Of a stretch of DNA of 64,000 nt, positions 41,879 through 51,004 are shown piece by piece. Both the position numbers and the translations under genes were made by a program. The DNA is taken from NCBI GenBank assembly GCA_043392685.1, contig JBHZGM010000016.1, one strand, 5' to 3'. How positions within the stretch are numbered: position 1 is the stretch's first letter; the number at the start of each line of letters is the position of its first letter. The DNA is from Metapseudomonas sp043392685. GTDB taxonomy: Bacteria > Pseudomonadota > Gammaproteobacteria > Pseudomonadales > Pseudomonadaceae. The notes beneath the pieces were generated by a model, which saw only the letters and a program-made list of their open reading frames with translations, was not told where the DNA came from and ran no database searches.

Positions 41879-42799
41879 ATGGGGCTGGATGATGCGCTGA
41901 TCTTCACCCGCGTGGTCGAGTGCCACAGCTTCACCCAGGCCGCGCAGAGCCTGGGCATGCAGAAATCCACCGTCAGCCGGCGCATCGCCCTGCTGGAAGA
42001 GCGGCTTGGCGTTCGCCTGCTCAATCGCACCACTCGCAAACTGCGCCTGACCGAAGTGGGGTTGGCCTATTACGAGCGCTGCCGGCAGATCATGCTGGAC
42101 TTCGCCGAGGCCGAGCAGGCGGTGATGCAGTTGCAGCAGGAACCCTCCGGCCTGCTGCGGGTGACGGCGCCCATCGAGTTCGGCCAGTTGTTCCTCGGCA
42201 AGGTGCTGGGCAGTTTCATGCGCCAGTATCCGCAGATCACCGCCGAGGTGGAGATTACCTCGCGCAACGTCGATCCGCTCGAAGAAGGCGTGGATATCGC
42301 CATCATGATCGGCCAGCCCCAGGACTCCACCCTGATCGCCCGCAAGCTCTTCGAGAGCGCCCGGCGCCTGTGCGCCAGTCCGGCCTATCTGGCGGCCCAC
42401 GGCACGCCGCGCACCGTCGAGGCGCTGGCCGGCCATCGTGCCGTTCTGTTGCCGCAGGATTCCCAGCGTTACTGGATGCTGCAGGGCGAAAGCGTGCCCT
42501 GCCAGCGCGTGCTTTATTGCAACAACATCACCTTCGCCCGGGAAGCGGTGCTGGCCGGCGCCGGTATCGCAGCGCTGCCGCTGATGTTCACCGAGCCCGC
42601 CGTGCAGCGGGGTGAGTTGATCGAGCTGTTGCCCGAGGCGCGTCTGCCCAGCGGCGAGATCTATGCTGTCTATCCGTCGAGACGCTTCCAGGCGATGAAG
42701 GTCAAGGCCTTCCTCGACTTCCTGATGCGCAGCCTGCCGGTGCAGGAAGGTCACTTGCTGGAGCCGGCGGCGGCCAGCCTGATAAGATCGCGCCTTTGA
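41879..42799 (+). CDS. LysR-family regulator, divergent from emrAB-like pump
   Basis: 306 residues. Winged helix in residues 1-60 (SFTQAAQSLGMQKSTVSRRIALLEERLGVRLLNR) and a periplasmic-binding-like effector domain (about 85-290). It matches PA3135 in position. It probably controls the pump genes across the inverted repeat at 41803-41833. The effector is unknown. gltX begins 26 bp after the stop. Confidence 0.9.
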   Translation: MGLDDALIFTRVVECHSFTQAAQSLGMQKSTVSRRIALLEERLGVRLLNRTTRKLRLTEVGLAYYERCRQIMLDFAEAEQAVMQLQQEPSGLLRVTAPIEFGQLFLGKVLGSFMRQYPQITAEVEITSRNVDPLEEGVDIAIMIGQPQDSTLIARKLFESARRLCASPAYLAAHGTPRTVEALAGHRAVLLPQDSQRYWMLQGESVPCQRVLYCNNITFAREAVLAGAGIAALPLMFTEPAVQRGELIELLPEARLPSGEIYAVYPSRRFQAMKVKAFLDFLMRSLPVQEGHLLEPAAASLIRSRL

Positions 42800-42825
42800 T
42801 CGTCCCTCTGTTTCGAGAGCAATCC

Positions 42826-44307
42826 ATGACCACCGTCCGTACCCGAATCGCGCCGTCGCCCACCGGCGACCCGCACGTGGGCACTGCCTACATTGCCCTG
42901 TTCAACCTGTGTTTCGCGCGCCAGCACGGCGGTCAGTTCATCCTGCGCATCGAAGACACCGACCAGCTGCGCTCCACCCGCGAGTCCGAGCAGCAGATCT
43001 TCGATGCCCTGCGCTGGCTCGGCATCGAGTGGGACGAAGGCCCGGATGTCGGCGGCCCGCATGGTCCCTATCGCCAGAGCGAGCGTGGCGAGATCTACAA
43101 GAAGTATTCCCAGGAACTGGTGGACAAGGGCCACGCCTTCCCCTGTTTCTGCACCGCCGAACGCCTCGACAAGCTGCGCGCCGAGCAGACCGAGCGCAAG
43201 GAAACCCCGCGCTACGACGGCCACTGCATGCACCTTTCCAGGGAGGAGGCCGACAAGCGTATCGCCGCTGGCGAACCCCATGTGGTGCGCATGAAGGTGC
43301 CGAGCGAAGGCGTCTGCGTGGTGCCGGACATGCTCCGTGGCGATGTGGAAATCCCGTGGGATCGCATGGATATGCAGGTCCTGATGAAGACCGACGGCCT
43401 GCCCACCTACTTCCTCGCCAACGTGGTGGACGACCATCTGATGGGCATCACCCACGTGCTGCGTGGCGAAGAGTGGCTGCCTTCGGCGCCCAAGCTGATC
43501 AAGCTCTACGAATACTTCGGCTGGGAGCAGCCCAAGCTCTGCTACATGCCGCTGCTGCGCAATCCAGACAAGAGCAAGCTGTCCAAGCGCAAGAACCCCA
43601 CCTCCATCACCTTCTACGAGCGCATGGGTTTCCTCCCCGAGGCGATGCTCAACTATCTCGGCCGTATGGGCTGGTCGATGCCGGACGAGCGCGAGAAGTT
43701 CTCCCTGGCGGAGATGATCGAACACTTCGACCTGTCGCGTATCTCCCTGGGGGGGCCGATCTTCGATCTGGAAAAGCTGTCCTGGCTGAACGGCCAATGG
43801 ATTCGCGAGCTGCCGGTGGAACGCTTCGCCGCCGAGGTGCAGAAGTGGGCGCTCAACCCCGAATACCTGATGCGCATCGCGCCGCATGTGCAGGGCAGGG
43901 TGGAGACCTTCAGCCAGATCGCCCCGCTGGCGGGCTTCTTCTTCTCCGGTGCGGTGCCGCTGGATGCCAAGCTGTTCGAGCACAAGAAGCTGAATCCGGA
44001 TCAGGTTCGCCAGGTCATGCAGCTCGTGCTGTGGAAGCTGGAGTCCCTGCGTCAGTGGGAAAAGGACCGCATCACCGGCTGTATCCAGGCCGTGGCCGAG
44101 AGCCTGGAACTCAAGCTGCGTGATGTCATGCCGCTGATGTTCCCGGCCATCACCGGCCAGGCCAGTTCGGTCTCCGTGCTGGATGCGATGGAAATCCTTG
44201 GCGCCGACCTCAGCCGCTACCGGCTGCGCCAGGCCATCGAGCTGCTCGGTGGCGTGTCGAAGAAAGAGACCAAGGAGTGGGAGAAACTGCTCGCGGCCAT
44301 CGCCTGA
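42826..44307 (+). CDS. gltX: Glutamyl-tRNA synthetase
   Basis: 493 residues, class I synthetase. PSPTGDPHVGTAYIALFN carries the HIGH-type motif, KSKLSKRK the KMSKS motif, and a C-terminal anticodon-binding region follows. It charges tRNA-Glu, of which three copies lie directly downstream. ATG 42826 gives the canonical MTTVRTRIAPSPTG start. Length and order fit PA3134. Confidence 0.97.
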   Translation: MTTVRTRIAPSPTGDPHVGTAYIALFNLCFARQHGGQFILRIEDTDQLRSTRESEQQIFDALRWLGIEWDEGPDVGGPHGPYRQSERGEIYKKYSQELVDKGHAFPCFCTAERLDKLRAEQTERKETPRYDGHCMHLSREEADKRIAAGEPHVVRMKVPSEGVCVVPDMLRGDVEIPWDRMDMQVLMKTDGLPTYFLANVVDDHLMGITHVLRGEEWLPSAPKLIKLYEYFGWEQPKLCYMPLLRNPDKSKLSKRKNPTSITFYERMGFLPEAMLNYLGRMGWSMPDEREKFSLAEMIEHFDLSRISLGGPIFDLEKLSWLNGQWIRELPVERFAAEVQKWALNPEYLMRIAPHVQGRVETFSQIAPLAGFFFSGAVPLDAKLFEHKKLNPDQVRQVMQLVLWKLESLRQWEKDRITGCIQAVAESLELKLRDVMPLMFPAITGQASSVSVLDAMEILGADLSRYRLRQAIELLGGVSKKETKEWEKLLAAIA

Positions 44308-44406
44308 TGGCCCTTCGGTCGGTGCGGGGAATGGCCCGTACCGGCCGAGGTCGGGTAAGTGTTTGTTCTTCCAGATAAAAAAGTTCGGCTTGTAGAAAAA
44401 ATATTG

Positions 44407-44435
44407 TTGACAGCAGGAGGGGGCGCCCCTAATAT
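44407..44435 (+). promoter_or_regulatory. Strong sigma-70 promoter of the tRNA-Ala/Glu array
   Basis: TTGACA (44407-44412) and TAATAT (44430-44435) are spaced 17 bp and followed by a GC-rich GCGCCCC discriminator, typical of stable-RNA promoters under stringent control. First tRNA starts 19 bases later. Confidence 0.85.
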
Positions 44436-44453
44436 GCGCCCCGTCCTCGCGAC

Positions 44454-44529
<76 letters not shown>

Positions 44530-44569
44530 CTCCCTTCAGGGGTGGGTCGCGAAAAGGCATGAAGGTTTC

Positions 44570-44645
44570 GTCCCCTTCGTCTAGTGGCCTAGGACACCGC
44601 CCTTTCACGGCGGTAACAGGGGTTCGAGTCCCCTAGGGGACGCCA
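44570..44645 (+). tRNA. tRNA-Glu(TTC), copy 1
   Basis: 76 nt, acceptor GTCCCCT/AGGGGAC, anticodon loop CTTTCAC (TTC), encoded CCA. It is the substrate of GltX encoded just upstream. Confidence 0.96.
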
Positions 44646-44688
44646 TATTCCAGCAGTATCGGCCAGGCCGGTACAGTCGAAGCAGTTC

Positions 44689-44764
<76 letters not shown>

Positions 44765-44826
44765 AATACGATGCGCCACGCATCGCAGGGGCCAGCCTAG
44801 TGCTGGCCCCGTTGTTCGAAGGTTCT

Positions 44827-44902
44827 GTCCCCTTCGTCTAGTGGCCTAGGACACCGCCCTTTCACGGCGGTAACAGGGGTTCGAGTCCCCTAGGGGACGC
44901 CA
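44827..44902 (+). tRNA. tRNA-Glu(TTC), copy 2
   Basis: Identical to copy 1. The spacer before it (AAATACGATGCGCCACGC...) is repeated with small changes before copy 3. Confidence 0.96.
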
Positions 44903-44945
44903 CTTTCCAGCAGCATCGGCCAGGCCGGTGCGGCCGAAGCAATTC

Positions 44946-45021
<76 letters not shown>

Positions 45022-45084
45022 AATACGATGCGCCACGCATCACTCAGGGCCAGCCTAGTGCTGGCCTTGTTGTTCGAAGGTTCT

Positions 45085-45160
45085 GTCCCCTTCGTCTAGT
45101 GGCCTAGGACACCGCCCTTTCACGGCGGTAACAGGGGTTCGAGTCCCCTAGGGGACGCCA
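45085..45160 (+). tRNA. tRNA-Glu(TTC), copy 3
   Basis: Identical to copies 1 and 2, last tRNA of the array, followed by a terminator. Confidence 0.96.
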
Positions 45161-45170
45161 CTTTCAGTTT

Positions 45171-45187
45171 CCCGCTCTGCGGGCTTT
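45171..45187 (+). terminator. Terminator of the tRNA array
   Basis: CCCGC-tct-GCGGG followed by CTTTTC, 11 bases after the last tRNA; a short but GC-rich hairpin. Confidence 0.7.
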
Positions 45188-45282
45188 TCAAGGGGCATTC
45201 CAGCATGGGATGGCCCTTTTGTTTTTCAGCCCGAGAATTTCATGCGCCGACGGATGGCGGCAATTGCGGCTTGCCAATTTGT

Positions 45283-45310
45283 ATTACACCAATAATATTA
45301 TGATTGTAAT
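45283..45310. promoter_or_regulatory. Possible TetR operator
   Basis: ATTACA (45283-45288) and TGTAAT (45305-45310) flank AT-rich DNA containing AATATTA just before the TetR gene, a likely autoregulatory palindrome overlapping its promoter. Confidence 0.4.
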
Positions 45311-45327
45311 TCAAAGGAGAGGCCGTC

Positions 45328-45867
45328 ATGAGCGACAAGAAAGCCCAGACCCGCGAACGCATCCTGCAAGCCGCCGCTTCAGCTTTGTTGCAGCACGGCC
45401 CGCAGGAACCGGGCGTGGCTGATGTGATGGGCGCCGCCGGCCTCACGGTAGGGGGCTTCTATGCCCATTTCGCCAGCAAGGATGCGCTGATGCTGGAGGT
45501 GTTCGAGCAATTGCTGCGCAAGCGCCGGGACCTCATGGCATTGGTCGATCCGACCCTGCCCGCTCCGGAGCGCCGGGCCCTGGCGGCAGCCTTCTATCTG
45601 TCGCGCAAGCACCGGGACGCCACGCGCTCCGGTTGTCCACTGCCCAGTTCCCTGGGGGCGTTCCCGCAGCTTCCTGAGGTTTACCGGGCGCTGCTGGCCG
45701 AGCATCTGGAGGTGCTCAGCGCCGAGATGTGCGACAGCCCGGAAGAAGCCGACATGGCCCTCGCCGACATCGCCCTGATGGTGGGTGGCCTGGCCCTGGC
45801 TCGTGCCCTGGGTCAGGGAGACCTGTCCGACCGAGTACTGCGCGCCGCCAAATCGGCGGTCATCTGA
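45328..45867 (+). CDS. TetR-family regulator
   Basis: 179 residues; winged helix-turn-helix at the N-terminus (RERILQAAASALLQHG ... VADVMGAAGLTVGGFYAHFASKDALM) and a helical ligand-binding domain. An AT-rich palindrome precedes it. It leads a group with an alpha/beta hydrolase 11 bp later. Matches PA3133 in position. Ligand unknown. Confidence 0.9.
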   Translation: MSDKKAQTRERILQAAASALLQHGPQEPGVADVMGAAGLTVGGFYAHFASKDALMLEVFEQLLRKRRDLMALVDPTLPAPERRALAAAFYLSRKHRDATRSGCPLPSSLGAFPQLPEVYRALLAEHLEVLSAEMCDSPEEADMALADIALMVGGLALARALGQGDLSDRVLRAAKSAVI

Positions 45868-45878
45868 GGAGTCCGAAC

Positions 45879-46721
45879 ATGAACAGCTTGAGTTTCATCC
45901 GTGGCGTCAACGCCACCCTCGGTCGCCTGGCCCCGCAGACCGTCGCCCGGCGCATGCGTCGTCAGTTCATGACGCCGCGCAATCTGCCTCCGCGGGATTG
46001 GGAGATGCCACTGCTCGGCAGCTCCGAACGCATCACTCTGCGCTTCGGTCTTTCCGCGCTGCGCTGGGGCAGCGGCCCCACCGTGTTGCTGATGCACGGC
46101 TGGGAAGGGCGCCCGACCCAGTTCGCCAGCCTGATCCAGGCCCTGGTGGATTCCGGTTTCGGAGTCGTGGCGCTGGATGGTCCGGCCCACGGTCGATCGC
46201 CGGGGCGTGAAGCCAACGTGGTGCTCTTCGCCCGGGCCTTGCTGGAAGCCGCAGGCGAACTGCCACCGTTGCACGCGGTAATCGGGCACTCAATGGGCGG
46301 TGCCAGTGCCTTGCTCGCCAGTCAGATGGGCCTGCGTTCGCGTGCAATGGTGAGCATTTCGGCCCCCAGCCGCATCCTCGGGCCGCTGCGCAGCTTTGCC
46401 CATTACATGGGGCTGCCGCCCAGGGCGCGGGCGCATTTCGTCAGCCTGGTGGAGCGCCATGCGGGGATTCCGGCCGCGCATCTCGACGTGCAGCGCTACC
46501 AATTGGATATCCCCGGCCTGGTGGCGCACGCCGACGATGACCCGGTAGTACCTGCTGCTGATGCCCGGATCATTCACGACGCCTGGTTCGACAGCCAGTT
46601 GCTGCGTCTGGAGCAGGGGGGCCACCAGCGCTTGTTGTCCGATCCCCGGCTGATCCGGGCTGTGCTCGCGCTCCTGGCGCAGGTAGGCCAGACCCGTGGT
46701 GCTGCTCACACCCTGAGTTGA
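45879..46721 (+). CDS. Alpha/beta hydrolase
   Basis: 280 residues. The nucleophile elbow GHSMGG near residue 131, with LLMHGWEGRPTQF and a C-terminal histidine in GGHQRLL, gives a Ser-Asp-His triad (Asp in HADDDPVVP). Soluble esterase or lipase-type. Cotranscribed with the TetR regulator. Substrate unknown. Confidence 0.88.
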   Translation: MNSLSFIRGVNATLGRLAPQTVARRMRRQFMTPRNLPPRDWEMPLLGSSERITLRFGLSALRWGSGPTVLLMHGWEGRPTQFASLIQALVDSGFGVVALDGPAHGRSPGREANVVLFARALLEAAGELPPLHAVIGHSMGGASALLASQMGLRSRAMVSISAPSRILGPLRSFAHYMGLPPRARAHFVSLVERHAGIPAAHLDVQRYQLDIPGLVAHADDDPVVPAADARIIHDAWFDSQLLRLEQGGHQRLLSDPRLIRAVLALLAQVGQTRGAAHTLS

Positions 46722-46833
46722 ACCTCTGCGGGGCTGGCGGGTGACCTGCCGTCGGTGCTCTACTTCCAAGGTTCATCGGTCCGGCGCTGTCTTCGGGCGC
46801 GGGGCCGGGAACTTTGCAACGTGGAGAACTGAC

Positions 46834-47484
46834 ATGAGCCTGACGATGGATGTGGTGTTGCAGCGGGCGCGACCGGTTCTGCCCGTGCTGGTGATCGAAG
46901 ATACCGGGCTGGCACTGGATCTTGCCGGGGCGCTCAGCGCCGGCGGCATTGAAGTGCTGGAAGTGACCCTGCGCACGCCACGCGCGCTCGATGCGCTGGC
47001 GGCGATCCGCAAGGAATTCCCGGACCTGCTGGTGGGGGCCGGCACCCTGATCCACACCGAACAGTTCCTCGAGGCACGGGACGCCGGGGCGCATTTCGCC
47101 GTCAGCCCAGGCTGCACCGAGCGCCTCGCCGCGGCCGCCGAGGATTCCGGCTTGCCCTACCTGCCCGGCGTGATGACGCCGTCGGAAGTGCTGCTGGCGC
47201 TGGAGTACGGCTACCGTTCGCTGAAACTGTTCCCAGCCAACGGCGATGGCAGTGTGAAGATGCTGAAGTCCCTCAAGGGGCCGTTCACCGGCATCCGCTT
47301 CTGCCCCACCGGCGGGGTCACGCCGGATAACCTGCTGAGCTTCCTGCGCGTGCCCAATGTGGCTTGCGTGGGCGGTACCTGGATCGCGCCGTCGAGCCTG
47401 ATCCGCGCCCGCGCCTGGGACCAGATAACCCAACTCGCCAGTGAGGCCCGCGAACTGGCCAGCAGCCTGGAGCACCATTCATGA
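46834..47484 (+). CDS. eda: KDPG/KHG aldolase
   Basis: 216 residues. It shows PVLVIEDTGLALDLAGAL, LEVTLRTPRALDAL (catalytic Glu region), VGAGTLIHTEQFLEA, the Schiff-base lysine in YRSLKLFPA and FCPTGGVT. This is 2-keto-3-deoxy-6-phosphogluconate aldolase of the Entner-Doudoroff path, by which pseudomonads use sugars. ATG 46834 with GGAG upstream. The next gene overlaps by four bases. Confidence 0.92.
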   Translation: MSLTMDVVLQRARPVLPVLVIEDTGLALDLAGALSAGGIEVLEVTLRTPRALDALAAIRKEFPDLLVGAGTLIHTEQFLEARDAGAHFAVSPGCTERLAAAAEDSGLPYLPGVMTPSEVLLALEYGYRSLKLFPANGDGSVKMLKSLKGPFTGIRFCPTGGVTPDNLLSFLRVPNVACVGGTWIAPSSLIRARAWDQITQLASEARELASSLEHHS

Positions 47485-47930
47485 CCTGGGACATGCCCAA
47501 CCCGTTCGTCATCGACATCAAGGTCGGCGCCGAAGACATCGATGGCCTCGGACACGCCAACAACGCGGTCTACGTCAGCTGGCTGGAGCGCTGCGCCTGG
47601 CGGCATTCCCAGAGCCTGGGGCTGGATCTTGCCGAATATCGCCGCCTGGATCGGGCAATGGCGGTGCTGCGGCATGAGATCGATTACCTCGCCGCCGCAT
47701 ATGAAGGCCAGGAACTGCAGATGGGTACCTGGATCGTCGAGTCTGACCAGAAGCTGAAGATGGACCGGCGTTTCCAGCTGGTGCGGCCGGAGGATGGCGC
47801 CACCCTGCTGCGGGCCAGGACCACCTTCGTCTGTATCGAACTGTCCTCCGGCCGACCCAGGCGCATGCCCAGCGAGTTCGTCGAAGGTTACGGCAGCGCG
47901 CTGCAGCCGCCATTCCCCCTGGAACTCTAG
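47481..47930 (+). CDS. 4-hydroxybenzoyl-CoA-type hot-dog thioesterase
   Basis: 149 residues, single hot-dog fold of the YbgC/FcbC type. IDGLGHANNAVYVSWLERC is the characteristic DxxGHxNNxxY motif with the catalytic Asp, although IDG replaces the common MDG. It should hydrolyse a thioester such as acyl-CoA. ATGA overlap with the aldolase. Confidence 0.88.
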   Translation: MTWDMPNPFVIDIKVGAEDIDGLGHANNAVYVSWLERCAWRHSQSLGLDLAEYRRLDRAMAVLRHEIDYLAAAYEGQELQMGTWIVESDQKLKMDRRFQLVRPEDGATLLRARTTFVCIELSSGRPRRMPSEFVEGYGSALQPPFPLEL

Positions 47931-47933
47931 GCT

Positions 47934-48326
47934 TCAGTCCGCCGCGGGCGCGAGGAACACCTCGTGCTCGTCCTGCACGATGCGCAGATGGCGGACTTCG
48001 CCGGGCTCGATGATGGCTGACTGCGAGATGTCGGCGAACTGATCCGCGCAATGGCCGGAACCTTGCTGCGCAACCCGCAGACTCACCGCGCCGGCGGGGA
48101 CCGGAACGCTCACGGACTGGCCCGGTGCGACCCGTGCTACCAGTTCGTTCTGGACGTAAAGTTCGATATCACAGGCGTTCGGGGCGTTTTCGTCCCGGCT
48201 GATCAGCAGCTCGCCGAAGGCCTCTGGCGCTGGTTGTGGCGGCGGCGACAGTAGCGCTTCGCTGGCAGCGAATACCGCGGTGCTGGCCAACATGAGTGCG
48301 GCGAGGACGGGTACGAGTGAATTCAT
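47934..48326 (-). CDS. Exported protein, function unknown
   Basis: 130 residues with a signal peptide (about 1-20, ending STAVFA). The mature part is acidic-proline rich near the start and has two cysteines (C52 and C93 by my count), then an immunoglobulin-like beta pattern. No family recognised. The long open frame upstream is spurious. It lies convergent with the thioesterase and divergent from dusC. Confidence 0.6.
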   Translation of the reverse strand: MNSLVPVLAALMLASTAVFAASEALLSPPPQPAPEAFGELLISRDENAPNACDIELYVQNELVARVAPGQSVSVPVPAGAVSLRVAQQGSGHCADQFADISQSAIIEPGEVRHLRIVQDEHEVFLAPAAD

Positions 48327-48452
48327 CCGGGCAGTTCTCCTGCGCTGAAACGGTGACATTTCGACCATCAGTCCCGTTGTATGCTCCGCAGGATATTCGC
48401 CGTTCGTCATGCTGCGTAAACTACGCGCCTTTTTCCTGTGAGCCTTTCTTCC

Positions 48453-49427
48453 ATGCAAATCGCCCTGGCCCCCATGGAGGGGCTGGTCGACGAGATCCTT
48501 CGCGATGTGCTGACCCGTGTCGGCGGCATCGACTGGTGTGTGACCGAATTTATCCGGGTCTGCGACCGCCTCCTGGCGGCCAGCACCTTCGAGAAGCTGG
48601 CCCCTGAACTGGCCGACGGCGCCCGCACCCGCGCCGGCACGCCCATGCGCGTGCAATTGCTCGGCTCCGATCCGGTTTGCCTGGGCGACAACGCGGCGTT
48701 TGCCTGCGAACTCGGCGCTCCGGTGATAGACCTCAATTTCGGCTGTCCGGCCAAGACGGTGAACAAGTCGCGCGGCGGCGCCGTGCTGCTCAAGGAGCCC
48801 GAGCTCCTGCATGCGATCGTGCGCGAGGTGCGCCGCGCCGTACCGGCGGACATTCCGGTGACCGCGAAGATGCGCCTGGGCTTCGACAGCCCTGATGGCG
48901 CGCTGGATTGCGCGCGCGCCCTGGCCGACGCCGGCGCCCAGCAGATCGTGGTGCATGCGCGGACCAAGGCCGAAGGCTACAAGCCGCCGGCGCACTGGGA
49001 ATGGGTGGCGCGGGTGCAGGAAGCGGTCAAGGTGCCGGTGTTCGCCAACGGCGAAGTCTGGACCCTGGATGACTGGCGCCGCTGCCGCGAAGTGAGCGGC
49101 GTGGAAGACATCATGCTTGGCCGGGGCCTGGTATCCCGTCCGGACCTCGCCCGGCAGATCGCCGCCGCGCGTGCCGGCGAACCGGTGCGGGAAATGAGCT
49201 GGAGCGAACTCCAGCCCATGCTCCAGGACTTCTGGCGCCAGGCCCGCAAGAAACTGGCGCCGCGTTACGCGCCGGGGCGCCTGAAGCAGTGGCTGGGCAT
49301 GCTCACCCGCAGCTACCCCGAGGCGGTAGCGCTGTTCGCCGAGGTCCGCCGTGAAAACGACTGCGCGCGGATCGACTCGCTGCTCGGGGGGCCGGACCTC
49401 GGCCAGGAATGGGCCGAGGCGGTCTGA
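48453..49427 (+). CDS. dusC: tRNA-dihydrouridine(16) synthase
   Basis: 324 residues of the Dus family. ALAPMEGLVDEILRDVL, VDxNFGCPAKTVNKSRGGAVLL (catalytic Cys and the FMN loop), VTAKMRLGFD and VPVFANGEVW. These features and the short C-terminal domain fit DusC, which reduces U16 in tRNA. ATG 48453 is chosen over GTG 48438. Positions as PA3129. Confidence 0.92.
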   Translation: MQIALAPMEGLVDEILRDVLTRVGGIDWCVTEFIRVCDRLLAASTFEKLAPELADGARTRAGTPMRVQLLGSDPVCLGDNAAFACELGAPVIDLNFGCPAKTVNKSRGGAVLLKEPELLHAIVREVRRAVPADIPVTAKMRLGFDSPDGALDCARALADAGAQQIVVHARTKAEGYKPPAHWEWVARVQEAVKVPVFANGEVWTLDDWRRCREVSGVEDIMLGRGLVSRPDLARQIAAARAGEPVREMSWSELQPMLQDFWRQARKKLAPRYAPGRLKQWLGMLTRSYPEAVALFAEVRRENDCARIDSLLGGPDLGQEWAEAV

Positions 49428-49448
49428 GAAACCCGTGAGGGCAGGGCG

Positions 49449-50192
49449 CTAGCGCCCGCCCGCCACATCCAGGAGCGCCCCGCTGGTGTAGGACGCCTCC
49501 TCGCTGGCCAGCCAGAGAATCGCGTTGGCCACTTCCTCGGCTTCGCCGCCGCGCCCCATGGGTACCGACTGGCTCACCCGCCGGACCCGGTCCGGTTCGC
49601 CGCCACTGGCGTGGATCTCGGTGCGGATCACACCGGGGCGCACCGCGTTGACCCGAATCCCGTCCATTGCCAGTTCCTTGGCCAGGCCCAGGGTCATGCT
49701 GTCGATCGCACCCTTGGCTGCCGCGTAGTCGATGTACTCGTTCGGTGCGCCGATGCGCGCGGCGATGGAGGACAGGTTGACGATGGCGCCACCCTGTCCG
49801 CCATGGCGGGTGGACATGCGCTTGATGGCTTCCCGCGCACAGAGGAAGCTGCCCGTCACGTTGGCTCGCAGCACCCGCTCGAAACGGGCGACGTCCATGT
49901 CTTCCAGGCGCATCTGGCGCTCCAGCATGCCGGCGTTGTTGACCAGCACGTCCAGCCGCCCGAATGCCCGGTCCAGCTGTTCGAACATTGTTAGTACCTG
50001 GGCTTCATCGCCGACGTCCGCACACAGGGCCAGGGCGCGGCCGCCAGCGACCTCGATTTCACGCACCAGCGCTTCGGCCGCGTCCCGCTGCTGCCGATAG
50101 TTGATGCCCAGGGCATAGCCGCGCTGCGCGGCCAGGCGCGCCGTCGCGGCGCCGATGCCGCGGCTGGCACCGGTGATCAGCATGACTTTCAT
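49449..50192 (-). CDS. Short-chain dehydrogenase/reductase
   Basis: 247 residues. Nucleotide site TGASRGIGAATA, NNAG, catalytic Ser and Tyr in NLSSIAARIGAPNEYIDYAAAKGA. Residues ADVGDE after the second strand favour NADP(H) or mixed use. FabG-like, but not part of a fatty-acid cluster. Convergent with dusC; the two stops are only 22 bp apart. Confidence 0.9.
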   Translation of the reverse strand: MKVMLITGASRGIGAATARLAAQRGYALGINYRQQRDAAEALVREIEVAGGRALALCADVGDEAQVLTMFEQLDRAFGRLDVLVNNAGMLERQMRLEDMDVARFERVLRANVTGSFLCAREAIKRMSTRHGGQGGAIVNLSSIAARIGAPNEYIDYAAAKGAIDSMTLGLAKELAMDGIRVNAVRPGVIRTEIHASGGEPDRVRRVSQSVPMGRGGEAEEVANAILWLASEEASYTSGALLDVAGGR

Positions 50193-50209
50193 GAGTTCTT
50201 CCTCGGGGT

Positions 50210-50235
50210 CTTGAAAAGCTTTCGGGCGTCCATAT
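50210..50235 (+). promoter_or_regulatory. Sigma-32 heat-shock promoter of ibpA
   Basis: CTTGAAA (50210-50216), 13-bp spacer, CCATAT (50230-50235) match the RpoH consensus. Start near 50243 gives a leader of about 60 nt. Confidence 0.8.
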
Positions 50236-50243
50236 CTAGGTTA

Positions 50244-50300
50244 CTGCAGGATGCCGAAGTCGGGTCCCGCACTCGAAATACTTGCTGATTATTCAGGAGA
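50244..50300 (+). ncRNA. ROSE-like RNA thermometer in the ibpA leader
   Basis: TTGCT (50282-50286) faces the Shine-Dalgarno AGGAG (50295-50299) over an eight-base loop. U-U-G-C-U opposite A-G-G-A-G contains the G-G mismatch typical of ROSE elements, which melt on warming and release the ribosome site. P. aeruginosa ibpA is known to be controlled this way. Confidence 0.75.
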
Positions 50301-50305
50301 TCAAC

Positions 50306-50752
50306 ATGAGCACTGCATTTTCCCTCGCCCCTCTGTTCCGTCATTCCGTGGGTTTCGACCGCTTCAACGACCTGTTCGAATCTGCCCTGCGCAATGAAAG
50401 TGGCAGCACCTATCCGCCCTACAACGTCGAGAAGCATGGTGACGACGAGTACCGCATTGTCATTGCCGTAGCCGGCTTCCAGGAAGAAGACCTGGATATC
50501 CAGGTGGAGCGCGGCGTGCTGGCCGTCAGCGGCGGCAAGCGCGAGAGGAGCGACGAGTCTGTCACCTACCTGCACCATGGCATCGCCCAGCGCGCCTTCA
50601 AGCTGTCGTTCCGCCTGGCCGACCACATCGAGGTCAAGGCCGCCGCTCTGCAGAACGGCCTGCTGAATATCGACCTGGTGCGTGTGGTGCCGGAAGAGGC
50701 GAAGGCCAAGCGTATCCCGATCAACGGCCAGCGCGCAGTGCTGGAAAACTGA
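50306..50752 (+). CDS. ibpA: Small heat-shock protein IbpA (Hsp20)
   Basis: 148 residues; alpha-crystallin domain from about 35 to 125 (YNVEKHGDDEYRIVIAVAGF; ERGVLAVSGGKRE; LSFRLADHIEVKAA). The C-terminal IPI tail motif is present (RIPINGQ). It holds unfolding proteins. Start MSTAFS at 50306. Sigma-32 promoter, ROSE leader and terminator complete the unit. Confidence 0.95.
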   Translation: MSTAFSLAPLFRHSVGFDRFNDLFESALRNESGSTYPPYNVEKHGDDEYRIVIAVAGFQEEDLDIQVERGVLAVSGGKRERSDESVTYLHHGIAQRAFKLSFRLADHIEVKAAALQNGLLNIDLVRVVPEEAKAKRIPINGQRAVLEN

Positions 50753-50777
50753 TCTCCGGGCTTCACCGGAAAAGAAG

Positions 50778-50800
50778 AGGGCGCCCACGGGCGCCCTTTT
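50778..50800 (+). terminator. Terminator after ibpA
   Basis: AGGGCGCCC-ac-GGGCGCCCTTTT is a perfect 8-bp stem with T-tail, 26 bases after the stop. Confidence 0.9.
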
Positions 50801-50857
50801 CGTTTTCCTGTGGAATTCATTCGCGATTGAAATCTCCCACAGGGCGGGAAGGCTTTT

Positions 50858-50999
50858 GTGGGTTGGGTCGGGCGGCGCTCCGCGAGCCTGCAAATCCCAA
50901 CGCAGCGGACTTGCCCGGCTGCGTTGGGCCTCGTTCCTCGGACCAACCTACGGGAAACAATGTGCCTGCCCGATTCGCGAGCAGAGCTCGCTCCTGCAC
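50858..50999. repeat. Intergenic REP/MITE-like repeat
   Basis: Imperfect palindrome: GTGGGTTGG... on the left mirrors CCAACCTAC on the right around CAACGCAGCGG/GCTGCGTTGGG, followed by CGCGAGCAGAGCTCGC, the same unit as at 23234-23250. Non-coding Pseudomonas repeat cluster in the gap after ibpA. Confidence 0.55.
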
Positions 51000-51004
51000 C
51001 TGCT

